A stretch of DNA of 61,400 nucleotides from Phenylobacterium sp. (GCF_025934275.1 NZ_JAICYI010000011.1:1-61400), one strand, 5' to 3'; shown: positions 42,563 to 51,891, counted from the stretch's first letter. Notes: generated by a model from the sequence alone, not told the origin. A program made the numbers and translations.

Positions 42563-43369
42563 ATGTCGCGGATCGCCATCATCGGCAGCTGCATAACCCG
42601 TGATCTGTGGCCGATCCGTGGCGACCCCGAGGGCCTGCTCTATGTGTCGCGGACCAGCCTGCCGAGCCTGTTTTCCACCCCGATCCGCCGCTTCCGGCCC
42701 GCAAGAACGCCTCCGGGCGGCCTGAAGCGGCACCAGCATCGGGCGCTCGCAGCCGACCTGCAGAAGACGGCGCTCGCGGCGCTCGTCGCGTTCCGCCCGA
42801 CGCACCTGATCTTCGACTTCATCGACGAAAGATTCGACCTCGTCTCGGCGGACGGCGCGATCGCCACCCACAGCTGGGAGCTCGAGGTCAGCGGCTACCT
42901 GGCGCAGCCGGCGTTCAGGTCCGCACGATCCATCCCGCGGCTGTCTGCGGCCTGCGAACGGCTTTGGACGGGCGGCGCGGCCGAATTCGCCGCCTTCGTG
43001 CGGGCTACGCCCTTGAAGGACGCCCGCCTCATCCTGCACTCCGCGCGATGGGCGCCGATGCGCCGCGACCGCGCGGGCCGCGAGCGCGCGCTGCCGACGG
43101 TCGAGATCCTGCCCGGGCGGGAAACAGACCTACGCGCGCACAATCGGCTGCTTGAGGGCTACGAAGCGGAGTTCCGGACGCTGATGCCGCCGATGGCGGA
43201 GGTGGCCGCCCCGGAGAGCCGGATTGCGGACGACGCGCACCGGTGGGGCCTGAGTCCGTTTCATTACGTGCCGAGCTATTATCGGGACATCTGGCGTCAG
43301 CTCGAGGCGCTCGGCGTCGAGCGCCGGCTCAGCCCGCCTGCCGGCGGGCCCAGTGCTCGAGCGGCGTGA
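42563..43369 (+). CDS. DUF6270/SGNH-like protein
   Basis: The protein has 268 residues. The N-terminal IAIIGSCITRDLW resembles the GDSL/SGNH block I (serine in GSC). ARLILHSARWAP could be block III. The late DDAHRWGLSPFHYVPSYY carries an Asp and His as in block V. Family members are predicted hydrolases or sugar-modifying acyl/sulfo enzymes, often in polysaccharide loci; activity here is unknown. No signal peptide. GGGAG precedes the ATG. The 3' end overlaps the convergent repeat-protein gene by 41 bp. Confidence 0.7.
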   Translation: MSRIAIIGSCITRDLWPIRGDPEGLLYVSRTSLPSLFSTPIRRFRPARTPPGGLKRHQHRALAADLQKTALAALVAFRPTHLIFDFIDERFDLVSADGAIATHSWELEVSGYLAQPAFRSARSIPRLSAACERLWTGGAAEFAAFVRATPLKDARLILHSARWAPMRRDRAGRERALPTVEILPGRETDLRAHNRLLEGYEAEFRTLMPPMAEVAAPESRIADDAHRWGLSPFHYVPSYYRDIWRQLEALGVERRLSPPAGGPSARAA

Positions 43370-44639
43370 TCCCGTCGCGCACCAGCTCCGGCGTGGCGGC
43401 GAGATAGGCCGCCGTCGGAAAGCCGGGACGCGGCTCCGCCACCGCCCAGGCGCCGCCCTGCAGGTAATCGATCAGCGGATTGGAGCCAGGGGCGAGAGCG
43501 TCACCGCGAACCGCCAGATAATGGCGCAGGTCGAACCACGGACTGGGGCTGCGGCCCTCCGCCGCCCCGTGCAACAGGAAATGGCTCAGCGGCTCGTCGC
43601 CGGCCTGGGCGATGTCGGGGTTCTGCTCAAGATACCAGCGCGGGTCGAACAGCGGGTGCGGCGACAGGCCTTGCCGCCAGCCCGCCTCGACATAGTGCAG
43701 CAGCGGCGGGAGGTGGCGCGCGGCGCGCGGCGCGCGTTGCCGGTACCAGGCGGGATCGATCAGCGGGTGCGGCGCCAGCTCGCGGGTCCAGCCGATGCGC
43801 AGATAATGGCTCAAGGGGTCTTCGCCGGGCTGCAGGTCGGGCGACTGGGCGATGTAATAAGCGATGTCGAACAGCGGATGCGGATTGCGCCCGAGCGCCG
43901 CGCCGCGCCGGACGAAGTGCTCGAGCGGTGTCACGCCCGTCGCCGTCAGATCCGCGCCGTTCTCGCGACGGTAGTGAGCCACGTCGAACAGCGGATGCGG
44001 ACTTCGGTCGTCGTCGCCCCCCTCCAGCAGATAGTGCGCCAGAGGCGAGGCCCCGGCAGCGACGACGTCCGGATAGGTCTCCAGGTACCACGCCTGGTCG
44101 AACAGCGCGGGCGGCGGGACTTGCGGGTGCGCGCCACGTCGCGCGTAGGCGGCCATGTGCCGCAAGTCGAAGAGCAAGCGCCCGGTCCCGCGCCACACGC
44201 CGGCGCGCGCGATCACCAGCGCCTTGCCGGGAGCGCCCAGCCTGGCAAGCAACTGCTCGAAATTGCGGCTCAGCTTGCCCCGGCGACGCAGCCGCCCTGG
44301 GCGGCGGCTCGCGCGGTAAGCGTCGAACGCGACGACGCGCAGGCGGGCCCGCGCCTCCGCGCGTCCGATCAGCGCCTGGTTGAGGGCGAGGGTGAGCTCG
44401 GTGCGGGTGAGCGCTTCACGCACTTGCGCCTGCTGGGCGATGGCGCGGGACTGCACGAGCCGACCGGCCGCAGTCTGGACCTTGTCCAGCAGCCTGGCCG
44501 CGGCCGCCCCCGCGCCGCTCGACGACTCGGAATCGGACACCGCGGAAGCCCCCTTCGCCCGAGTGCTTGTCTCCGGCGCGGCGTTTGGAGTGTCAAGCCG
44601 AGCCGGCTTGCCGCTCACGCGACGTTCTGGTCCAGCCAT
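43329..44639 (-). CDS. Protein with seven ~38-residue repeats (FDxxxYLxxxPDxxxxGxxPLxHY)
   Basis: The protein has 436 residues. An N-terminal half of about 170 residues is helical and Ala/Arg-rich (LLDKVQTAAGRLVQS). From about 175 seven tandem repeats follow, each about 38 residues, for example LFDQAWYLETYPDVVAAG and LFDPRWYLEQNPDIAQAG, ending PLxHYLxxG and PHP. The same repeat occurs four times in the glycosyltransferase at 45637-47592. No catalytic domain was recognised, so it may be a binding or scaffold protein for the glycan machinery. The start overlaps the GT8-like gene by 25 bp; a GTG at 44540 is possible. Confidence 0.75.
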   Translation of the reverse strand: MAGPERRVSGKPARLDTPNAAPETSTRAKGASAVSDSESSSGAGAAAARLLDKVQTAAGRLVQSRAIAQQAQVREALTRTELTLALNQALIGRAEARARLRVVAFDAYRASRRPGRLRRRGKLSRNFEQLLARLGAPGKALVIARAGVWRGTGRLLFDLRHMAAYARRGAHPQVPPPALFDQAWYLETYPDVVAAGASPLAHYLLEGGDDDRSPHPLFDVAHYRRENGADLTATGVTPLEHFVRRGAALGRNPHPLFDIAYYIAQSPDLQPGEDPLSHYLRIGWTRELAPHPLIDPAWYRQRAPRAARHLPPLLHYVEAGWRQGLSPHPLFDPRWYLEQNPDIAQAGDEPLSHFLLHGAAEGRSPSPWFDLRHYLAVRGDALAPGSNPLIDYLQGGAWAVAEPRPGFPTAAYLAATPELVRDGITPLEHWARRQAG

Positions 44640-45640
44640 TGCTGGTAGCTCCCGCCGCCGGAGGCGAACGGCTCAGGGAACGCCGCCTGGAGATCGCTGC
44701 GGGTCCGGTAGAGACGCCGGTGCGCCGCTTCGATCGGTGCGCCGTCGGCGTAGGCGCCGAACGCCCACCACCGCTCGGGGATGGCGGCATCGGTGGCGGC
44801 GGCCACCTGTCGCTTGTACCAGCTCCACACCTCGTACACCGGGAAGTTCGCGCCGGCGTACTTCCTGGTCATCGCGTCGCCGAGCGGGCCCAGCTTGGTG
44901 AAATGCCAGAAGCGCAGCGGCGCACCGTTCACCCGGATGGCTCCGTCCTTGCCGATCGTCACCGTGCGCCGCGAGAGGTTCCAGCTCGCCACGTTGTAGC
45001 CGGGGTCGCGGACGACTTTGACCCTGTCGAACAAGGCCGGAACGTGGTCGCACCAGCGCTGGTCGACGAACAGGCCGTTGGGGATGTCGTCGAAGCAGTA
45101 GTCGAGCAGGCGCTCGTTCCACCACTTGGCGAACCGGGCGCCCTCCCCGCCGGCGCGGATCGCGACGAAGCCCAGGTTGAAGATGCCCGTCCGCGAGGCC
45201 GAGAGGTCGTTGTCCAGGATCGCGGCGGCCGCATCGTTCGCATCGACGAGGTGCGGCGTCAGCAGGATGTCGTGGTCCTCGAGCCAGGCGAGCAGCGGAT
45301 CGAGGGGCGCGAACAGGGCGGTGTCCGGATCGAGATAGATCACGGCCTCGGCCCCGGACGCACAGGCCTGGTGGAGGAATGGTCCTTTCACCGCCGTGCA
45401 GGCTTCGACGACGTCATGCTTGAACAGCCAGCTCTGGAACTCGGGCACGCCGAGCTCCTGCGCCCAGACCACCCGGTCGAACGGCTCGGCGTCCGGATCG
45501 AAGACGAAGCCGGCCGGGGCTTGGTCGGTGACCAAGGCCACGAGCTCCCAGTCCGGATGGAACCGGCGAAGAGTCTGGAACAGCACCCGCGCGCGGTTGA
45601 GATAGGAAAAGGTGAAACTGGAGTAGCAGAGCACCTTCAC
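44615..45640 (-). CDS. GT8-like glycosyltransferase
   Basis: The protein has 341 residues. It has a GT-A fold pattern: VLCYSSFTFSYLNRARVLF at the N-terminus, then VIYLDPDTALFAP, where DPD is the metal-binding DxD, and NLGFVAIRAG plus DQRWCDHVP as in GT8-like enzymes. It is cytosolic and probably uses a nucleotide sugar to extend a surface glycan; the sugar is unknown. It overlaps the genes on both sides (25 bp with the repeat protein, 4 bp with the repeat-bearing GT), indicating one operon. Confidence 0.82.
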   Translation of the reverse strand: MKVLCYSSFTFSYLNRARVLFQTLRRFHPDWELVALVTDQAPAGFVFDPDAEPFDRVVWAQELGVPEFQSWLFKHDVVEACTAVKGPFLHQACASGAEAVIYLDPDTALFAPLDPLLAWLEDHDILLTPHLVDANDAAAAILDNDLSASRTGIFNLGFVAIRAGGEGARFAKWWNERLLDYCFDDIPNGLFVDQRWCDHVPALFDRVKVVRDPGYNVASWNLSRRTVTIGKDGAIRVNGAPLRFWHFTKLGPLGDAMTRKYAGANFPVYEVWSWYKRQVAAATDAAIPERWWAFGAYADGAPIEAAHRRLYRTRSDLQAAFPEPFASGGGSYQQWLDQNVA

Positions 45641-47592
45641 GGCGCCGCCTCCGCCGCAAGCAGCTCGGCGGTCATGCGGCTGTAGGCGAGGTCGTAGAGA
45701 CGCGCCTTGCGCGCGCCTCGCGTGAGCGCGAGGATTTCGCCGCTTTCGAAGGCCGCGACCAGCGCCGCCTCGTCGGCAAGGATCCGGCCATGCCGCCCCG
45801 AGCTGACGAAGGCCGCGACGTTGCCGCTGTCCGGGTTGGTGATCACCGCCGCGCCCGCCGCGACCGCCTCGTGCGCCGTGAAGGAGAAGGTTTCGCGGCA
45901 GAGCGGCCAGATCAGCGCGGCGTCGGCCTCGCTAGCCTCCAGCGCCTGGCGCATGGCGCGCGGTCGTTCGGCCGTGACCGCCGTCTCGACGAAATCGATC
46001 GGAAGCCCCCGCGCCGGCAGCGCGCCGAGGTGCAGGAACTCATAGCGTGGATCGCCTTCGAACCGGAGGGCGAGCTCCTTGAAGATGGGCCAGCCCTTGT
46101 GGGCCGCAGGCAAGCCCGGGAAGACCAGCCGGAAGGGATGGGCTCCGCCTGTGAGGGCCGGTCCCCTCGCCTTCAGCCTCGCATGCGGAAGCACGACCTC
46201 GCGATCGGCGGGGAACGCCCAGGCGGCGCGCCAGAACTCGAGCGTGGTCTGCGAGGGGCTGACGACGGTCAGCTGAAGCGCCTCGAACAACGCCCGGTGC
46301 TCGGCCAGATGCCGCGCGCGCCAGGGCCCATAGACGCAGATCCCGCAGGCAGAGCTCTCAGGCGGCGGGGCGGCGCAGTCCTGCACATCGTTGCGCATCA
46401 GGTGGAAGCCCGCGCAGAGGCTCGCGAAATCGTGCAGCCAGAAGTACCCGCGCCGCTGGCCGAGGGCGTCGAGGATGGCTGTGACCTCCCCGACGGCGTG
46501 GCCCAGCAGGTTGTGCAGCGCAAAAGACTTCGGCCCGGCGGGGGCCTTGCGGACCAGCTCGCGCAGCACGCCTGCGATGGTCTGCGGCCGATAGGCGCCG
46601 ATGGCGGACCCGTTCCAGACCAGGCCGAGCGGCGCGCGCTCGCCGGCGCGCAGCAGCGGCCACGGCGCCGCCGGATGGACGTGGAGATGGTCTCGCCCGA
46701 GATCTGCGATAGCGGCCGCCTCCCGCTGCAGGCAGGCCTGAACCCCGCCGACGGTGGCCGTGTAATCGTCGTGGCTGAAGGTGACGTGCAGACCCGCCAG
46801 GCCGGTGCGCGAGGCGGCCAGCGCCGCTCGCAGCGCGGCGGCTGAGCCCGCCCGCACGCGCGCCGAAGCCTCGGCCGCGCCGCGGATGCGCGCCTCCATC
46901 GGCGCAAGGTCGGCCAGGATGCGGTAGCGGAACCCCATTGCATGGCGCGGCTGGCGGCCCTCGCCGCGGCCGGCGCGGAGAAAGTGCACGAACGGATTGA
47001 TCCCCGCCGCCTCGATATCCGGGTAGAGCTCGAGATAGTCCCTGACGGAAAATCGGGCGTTCGGATCGCGCCCCTCCCGCCAGCCGTGCGCCAGGAAATG
47101 CCTCAGCGCTTCCGTGTCGTCGCCGCCCACGTCGGGATTGGCGGCCCGATAGAAGTCGGCGTCGAAATCGGTCGCCGCCAGCGCCTGGTCCTCCTCGCTG
47201 ACCCGCGGCGCCGACGGCGCCGCCTGCGATCCGGGCTCGAACAGGGCCTCAAGGCTCCAAGCCGGCGCGCGTCCCGCGCGAAGCTGCGGGGTGAAGTAAC
47301 GGGCTGCGTGGTCGGACGGGAAGACGTCGCGGCCTTCCCGGCGGCCTTCTCGCAGGTAGTGGAGAAACGGATCGACGCGCGCGTTGGCGATCTCCGGATA
47401 GGCGTCCAGATAACGCCGCGTGGAGAACCACGGCGCCGGGTCGCGTCCCTCGCGCCAGCCTAGCTCGACGTAATGCTTGAGGGGATCGCGGGCGGCCCCG
47501 GGCGCATCGGCGTAGATCGTGCGATAGAACGCCGCGTCGAGGGCCAGCGAAACGATCTGCTGCGCGTCTTCGGGTGGCGCCTTGACGGCCAT
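45637..47592 (-). CDS. Glycosyltransferase with four N-terminal FDxxxYL-type repeats
   Basis: The protein has about 651 residues. The first about 240 hold four repeats of the 38-residue type (for example DPFLHYLREGRREGRD and ALRHFLAHGWREGRDP). The C-terminal GT-B domain shows TVGGVQACLQREAAAI and the donor-site CRETFSFTAHEAVAAGAA with ITNPDSGNVAAF. No signal peptide. The ATG at 47592 gives a start free of the Arg-rich leader in the longer frame; AGGA lies about 12 bases upstream. It begins a leftward operon of three overlapping genes. The repeats are probably not catalytic. Confidence 0.82.
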   Translation of the reverse strand: MAVKAPPEDAQQIVSLALDAAFYRTIYADAPGAARDPLKHYVELGWREGRDPAPWFSTRRYLDAYPEIANARVDPFLHYLREGRREGRDVFPSDHAARYFTPQLRAGRAPAWSLEALFEPGSQAAPSAPRVSEEDQALAATDFDADFYRAANPDVGGDDTEALRHFLAHGWREGRDPNARFSVRDYLELYPDIEAAGINPFVHFLRAGRGEGRQPRHAMGFRYRILADLAPMEARIRGAAEASARVRAGSAAALRAALAASRTGLAGLHVTFSHDDYTATVGGVQACLQREAAAIADLGRDHLHVHPAAPWPLLRAGERAPLGLVWNGSAIGAYRPQTIAGVLRELVRKAPAGPKSFALHNLLGHAVGEVTAILDALGQRRGYFWLHDFASLCAGFHLMRNDVQDCAAPPPESSACGICVYGPWRARHLAEHRALFEALQLTVVSPSQTTLEFWRAAWAFPADREVVLPHARLKARGPALTGGAHPFRLVFPGLPAAHKGWPIFKELALRFEGDPRYEFLHLGALPARGLPIDFVETAVTAERPRAMRQALEASEADAALIWPLCRETFSFTAHEAVAAGAAVITNPDSGNVAAFVSSGRHGRILADEAALVAAFESGEILALTRGARKARLYDLAYSRMTAELLAAEAAP

Positions 47593-47732
47593 GCGCGATA
47601 GATCCTGGGCGGCGGCGTGACGGATCGTGTGCAACAGTTGTCCCGGCCGATCAACCGTCCCACGGCGCTTGCGACCATCGGCGGCGGCTCCTAAGCAAGG
47701 CGCTCGCGCCGCCGCCCCGACCCGCACGTGAG

Positions 47733-48803
47733 ATGACCCCGGACAAGGCCGCTAGCTCCGATCCGCCGCGAACCGCCTACCTGGTGCTCGGAATGCACCG
47801 GTCCGGCACCTCGGCCGCGGCGCAGCTGCTGGCGCTCGCCGGGGCGGAGCTGCCGAACAACCTCATGCCCGGCGACGAGCACAACGCGAAGGGCTACTTC
47901 GAGCCGTGGAAGATCGCCCTGTTCAACGACGAGCGCCTGCGAGCCGCCGGCGGGGCGTGGGAGGATGTCTTCGGCTTTCCGTTCCGGCCCCTGGGCCGGC
48001 GCGCGGAGCGCGCCTGGGTGAACCGCGCCACGACGCTCTTCGAGGAGGAGTATGCCGGCGCGGCCCATCCGCTCTTGAAGGATCCAAGGGTCAGCATCCT
48101 GCTGCCGTTCTGGCGAACGGTTCTGGCGGACCAGGAGATCGGCGCGCGCTGTGTCATCCCGGTGCGCCACCCGCTGGCGGTGGCTGGTTCGCTCGAGCGA
48201 AGGAACGGATTCCCGCCGCAGAAGTCGGTGCTGTTGTGGTCTTCGTACATGCTGGCGGCGGAAGCCTATAGCCGCGACCTGCCGCGAGCCTTCGTGTCCT
48301 ACGACGCCCTGCTCACGGACTGGCGGGCCGAAGCGGTGCGGATCGAAGCCGCTCATGGCGCGGCGCTGCCGAAACTCACCGAACGCGCCGGCAAGGCCAT
48401 CGACCGCTTCCTCTCGCCGTCTCTGCGGCACAACGAAGGAGGTGGGAGCCTGCGCCCGCTCGGCTGGGCTGGCGAGCTGACCGCCGAGGTCTACGCCTGG
48501 TTCAAGTCGGCCGCCGCCGACCAGCCGCCGGATCCCGCGCCGCTCGCCCGCGCGACGCAGGAGCTTGTTCGGCGGGCCGAGGAAATGGGTCCGCTGGTCT
48601 CGTCGACCTCGCGGGAGGCTGACGAGCTGCGCGGCGAGCTGCGGGAGACACGCGCGGAACTGGCGTATGCTCGCGCCCAGTTCGGCGAGCTGCGGGAGGC
48701 TGCGGCGCGCGAGCGCGAACACTTCGAAGCGGAGCTGAGGGCCTTCTTCCGCGCGGTCGATGAAGCCGAGGCCGAGCTGGACGCGGCGCTCGCCGCGCCA
48801 TGA
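47733..48803 (+). CDS. Sulfotransferase-family protein with coiled-coil tail
   Basis: The protein has 356 residues. The P-loop for PAPS is LVLGMHRSGTSAAAQLLAL near residue 18, and VIPVRHPLAVAGSLERR carries the 3'-phosphate motif near residue 145. The last about 90 residues (ADELRGELRETRAELAYAR) form a coiled coil, which may bind a partner or membrane glycan machinery. No signal peptide. It is the second sulfotransferase of the glycan region, 13 bp ahead of a methyltransferase gene with which it is likely co-transcribed. Confidence 0.82.
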   Translation: MTPDKAASSDPPRTAYLVLGMHRSGTSAAAQLLALAGAELPNNLMPGDEHNAKGYFEPWKIALFNDERLRAAGGAWEDVFGFPFRPLGRRAERAWVNRATTLFEEEYAGAAHPLLKDPRVSILLPFWRTVLADQEIGARCVIPVRHPLAVAGSLERRNGFPPQKSVLLWSSYMLAAEAYSRDLPRAFVSYDALLTDWRAEAVRIEAAHGAALPKLTERAGKAIDRFLSPSLRHNEGGGSLRPLGWAGELTAEVYAWFKSAAADQPPDPAPLARATQELVRRAEEMGPLVSSTSREADELRGELRETRAELAYARAQFGELREAAAREREHFEAELRAFFRAVDEAEAELDAALAAP

Positions 48804-48816
48804 GGAGAGTACGCCG

Positions 48817-49638
48817 ATGGCCAGCCGACCGAACCGTCTCGAGTCTCTGCTGGCGCGCTATCCGAAGCTGCGCCCGCCGCTGCCGCCCGCGATCCAGGAG
48901 ATCTATGCGCTGCAGTACAAGGCGAACCGTACCGGCGAGACGACCGCCGCCTCGCTGTCGCAGTGGTTGGAGGCGTGGATGCACCGGCAGGTGGCCCGCG
49001 ACGTCGCCGGGGGCGCATCGCGCGCAACCCTCGAACTCGGCGCGGGCACGCTGAATCAGTTGAGATACGAGCCGTTCACCGCCCCCTACGACATCGTCGA
49101 GCCGTTCGCGGAGCTGTTCGCCGATGCGCCCGAGCGGGGCCGCATCCGCCGCGCCTATGCCGATATCGCCGAGGCGCCCCGCGACGCGCGCTATCAGCGG
49201 ATCACCAGCGTCGCGGCCCTCGAGCACATCTGCGACCTGCCGCTGGTTCTGGCGCGCTCGGCCCAGATGCTGAGCGCGGACGGCGTCTTCCGGGCGGCGA
49301 TCCCGGCCGAGGGCGGCCTGCTGTGGAGACTGGGCTGGGGCCTGACCACCGGCCTGGAATTCCGCCTCCGCCACGGGCTCGACTACGGCGATCTCATGCG
49401 TCACGAGCACGTCAACACCGCCCGCGAGATCGAGGCGCTGGTCGGCGGGCTGTTCCAGTATGTTCGGGTGAGGAGCTTCGGGCTTGGGCGGCAGCTCTCG
49501 CTCTATCGCTTCATCGAGGCGCGCATGCCCCGGCTGGACCTCGCCCGCGCCTGGATCGAGCGCTACACCACGCGCCGGCGTCAGGCCGGCGGCGCGCGCC
49601 GTTCCGGTCCCCGCAGCCGCGGATCGGCCGCGAAGTAG
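48817..49638 (+). CDS. SAM-dependent methyltransferase-like protein
   Basis: The protein has 273 residues. TLELGAGTLNQL near residue 70 is the SAM-binding glycine motif (motif I) and ITSVAALEHICDLPLVL resembles the motif IV region in which a class I methyltransferase forms its active site. The C-terminus is Arg-rich. The acceptor is unknown; in this locus a sugar or lipid-linked glycan is likely. GGAG precedes the ATG by nine bases. The 3' end overlaps the convergent membrane glycosyltransferase by 58 bp. Confidence 0.75.
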   Translation: MASRPNRLESLLARYPKLRPPLPPAIQEIYALQYKANRTGETTAASLSQWLEAWMHRQVARDVAGGASRATLELGAGTLNQLRYEPFTAPYDIVEPFAELFADAPERGRIRRAYADIAEAPRDARYQRITSVAALEHICDLPLVLARSAQMLSADGVFRAAIPAEGGLLWRLGWGLTTGLEFRLRHGLDYGDLMRHEHVNTAREIEALVGGLFQYVRVRSFGLGRQLSLYRFIEARMPRLDLARAWIERYTTRRRQAGGARRSGPRSRGSAAK

Positions 49639-50990
49639 AGCAGGCCGGTGAGCGCGGCCACGTCGAGGAAGTAGAGGTAGCGGTAGTCGCAGGCCAGCGA
49701 CACGGGGAAGAAGCTGGCGGCGAACACCAGGCCGGCCGCCTGCAACGCGGCCATCGGACCGTCGGCCGGCCCGCGCCGGACGACGAACAGGATCAGCAGG
49801 GCGAGCGCCAGCACCGCATAGGCCACGTGCGACATCACCGGGGTGTCGTAGAACCAGGTCGAGTAGTTGTAGAGCCGCTGATCCCGGTCGCCCCAGACCT
49901 TCTCCAGGCCGAGCTCGGCCATTTCCTGCGGGGGTCCGTCGATGCCGAGGTAGACGGGCAGGCAGCGATCGATCACCGGGGTCGCGAACACCCATCGGAA
50001 CGCCTGGATGCGATGGGCGAGATAGAGGTCCGGCCGGTGCAGGACCATGTCCAGCCAATCGCCGAAGATGGCCCGCGAGGGCAGCCGGACCAGGCGGTGC
50101 TGCAACCGCTCCACCTGGTCGATGAAGTCCACCCGCTGGGGCGAATAGAACTTGGGCGCCGTGGCCCTGAGCGCGGCGGCGGTGGCGGCGTCGACCTGCG
50201 CGATGTGCGGCAGCGGCAGACGGGGATCGCGCGCCAGCCCCCCCGCGAGGTCATAGATCTCGAGCACGCGCATGCCCTGTGCGTCCGCCTTCTCGAAGGT
50301 CGGGCCCTGAGGGAGCGCGGTGACCGAGAGCACGGCCGTGGCGGCGACCACGGCCAGGAACCAGCCCCCGCCCCAGGCCGCAGCGCGGCGCCGGCCGCCC
50401 CCTCGCGCGATCCAGGCCACCGCCGCGGCGGCTGGAGCGAGCACGACGATGCCGTTCTGCCGAAGGAGCCCGGCCGCCGCGAGCAGCAGGACCGAGAGGG
50501 CGAGCCGAACCCACGGGCGGCGCGGCTTTTGCCAGTCGCGGTCGGCGAAGGCGAGACAGAGAAAGCCGGCCATGGCGGCGTTGGCGAACAACACGTCGTG
50601 CCAGACGATTCCCTGATAGATCAGGATGTTGGGCGTGAGCACTGCGGCCGCCGCCACGAGCGGAAACCACCAGGACGCCCGGCCCCGCAACTGCGGCAAC
50701 AACGCCCAGCCGCCGTAGAGCAGGAGCGCGCCGACGATCACGTAGAGCGCGGTCCCGGGCGCGATACGGTCGAAGATTCCCAGGATGAACGGGAAGATGC
50801 CGGGGCCCCAGGTCTCCCGGACGTGGAATCGGCCCTCGTGAAGCTCGATCACCGAATCGACCGAAAGGTGCCCGGGCAGGTTCTGCCACAGCATCAGGCC
50901 ATAGCCCGCGGCGAGCGCCAGCCAGGCCGCAGCCCGCGCGCCGACGCCGGCCGTAACCCCCGCTTCCGACCTGAAGCTGACGCTGCGCAT
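49581..50990 (-). CDS. Multi-spanning GT-C-type membrane protein (glycosyltransferase candidate)
   Basis: The protein has 469 residues with about nine or ten hydrophobic helices (for example LYVIVGALLLYGGWALLP and VAYAVLALALLILFVV). HLSVDSVIELHEG shows an acidic residue in an early periplasmic loop, as in GT-C enzymes that use polyprenyl-phosphate sugars. A conserved periplasmic loop lies in the second half (RLYNYSTWFYDTPVMS). Next to a GT2/flippase pair it fits the third component of a Gtr-like system, though no named family was confirmed. The start is at MRSVSF (50990). Confidence 0.68.
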   Translation of the reverse strand: MRSVSFRSEAGVTAGVGARAAAWLALAAGYGLMLWQNLPGHLSVDSVIELHEGRFHVRETWGPGIFPFILGIFDRIAPGTALYVIVGALLLYGGWALLPQLRGRASWWFPLVAAAAVLTPNILIYQGIVWHDVLFANAAMAGFLCLAFADRDWQKPRRPWVRLALSVLLLAAAGLLRQNGIVVLAPAAAAVAWIARGGGRRRAAAWGGGWFLAVVAATAVLSVTALPQGPTFEKADAQGMRVLEIYDLAGGLARDPRLPLPHIAQVDAATAAALRATAPKFYSPQRVDFIDQVERLQHRLVRLPSRAIFGDWLDMVLHRPDLYLAHRIQAFRWVFATPVIDRCLPVYLGIDGPPQEMAELGLEKVWGDRDQRLYNYSTWFYDTPVMSHVAYAVLALALLILFVVRRGPADGPMAALQAAGLVFAASFFPVSLACDYRYLYFLDVAALTGLLYFAADPRLRGPERRAPPA

Positions 50991-51084
50991 GCTCGTCCCC
51001 GCTGACCCGCCCCTGCGATATGTCGCGCCGCGACGGCTGAGAAGCCCTATTGAGGCCGTCGCGCCGGCGTGGGATTGCGAAGCC

Positions 51085-51891
51085 ATGGCCGTAGCCTTCC
51101 TCCTGGCGCACTTCGACGACGAGTACTGCGCCCTGCCGCTGATCCTGCAGGCCAGGGCCGCCGGCGAGGCCTGCTGGTTCCTCTACGTCGCCGACTATCG
51201 CGACGGGCGGACCGCCGCACGGCGACGGGCCGAGACACAAGCCTTCCTGGCCAGCCTCGGCTTCGCGCCGGGCCGGACGATCCATGTGGGCGCCGGCTCA
51301 GGCGTGCTGGACGGGGAAGTCGTCAAGGGCCTGGACATCGCCCTCGCCAAACTGCGCAAGGCGCTGAGCCAACTGCCGCCCATCACGCGGTTCGTCACGC
51401 CGGCCTGGGAAGGCGGCCATCCGGATCACGACGGTTGCGCGGCGCTCGCGGTGAGGCTGGCGGCCGAACGCGGCGGCGTCCCTGTCCAGCAGTTCGGGCT
51501 CTACAACGGCCGCTGGCCGCTGGGGCCGCTCTACCGCGCCTGCGCGCCGATCCCGGAGAACGGGCCGGAGGTCCGGGTAGGCCTGAGCCTGGACCAATGG
51601 CTCGCCTGGATCGCTGCGGTCCGGTTCTTCCCCTCGCAGACCTGGAACTGGCTGGGGCTCTGGCCCGCCATGTTCCTGACCTTCCTGGTCCGCGGCGGCT
51701 TCGCCGCCCAGACGCTTTCGGCCGAGCGCATCGGCGAGCGCCCGCATGCCGGGCGGCTGCACTACGAGGGGATGTTCCGGACGCCCTACGAATCGGTGCG
51801 CGCCGCCATCGATACGGCGCTGGCCGCCCCGGCTCCTCAGAGGCCGGGCCGCGCCAGGACCAGGAAGAAGCCCACGGTCATCAGCGCGTAG
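51085..51891 (+). CDS. PIG-L/LmbE-type N-deacetylase
   Basis: The protein has 268 residues. The zinc-binding AHxDDE motif appears as AHFDDE near the N-terminus (residues 8-13), and the second signature HPDHDG is at about residue 112. PIG-L enzymes remove N-acetyl groups from GlcNAc-type sugars. In the glycan locus the target is probably a lipid-linked or nucleotide-linked amino sugar. No signal peptide, so it is cytosolic. The start at 51085 is chosen because homologues begin just before this motif. The 3' end overlaps the small flippase gene by 55 bp. Confidence 0.83.
   Translation: MAVAFLLAHFDDEYCALPLILQARAAGEACWFLYVADYRDGRTAARRRAETQAFLASLGFAPGRTIHVGAGSGVLDGEVVKGLDIALAKLRKALSQLPPITRFVTPAWEGGHPDHDGCAALAVRLAAERGGVPVQQFGLYNGRWPLGPLYRACAPIPENGPEVRVGLSLDQWLAWIAAVRFFPSQTWNWLGLWPAMFLTFLVRGGFAAQTLSAERIGERPHAGRLHYEGMFRTPYESVRAAIDTALAAPAPQRPGRARTRKKPTVISA

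Noticed and set aside
43329..44639. Repeats as TPR or Sel1 units
   Set aside because: Spacing and consensus (FDxxxYL, PLxHYL) do not fit TPR or Sel1 patterns.
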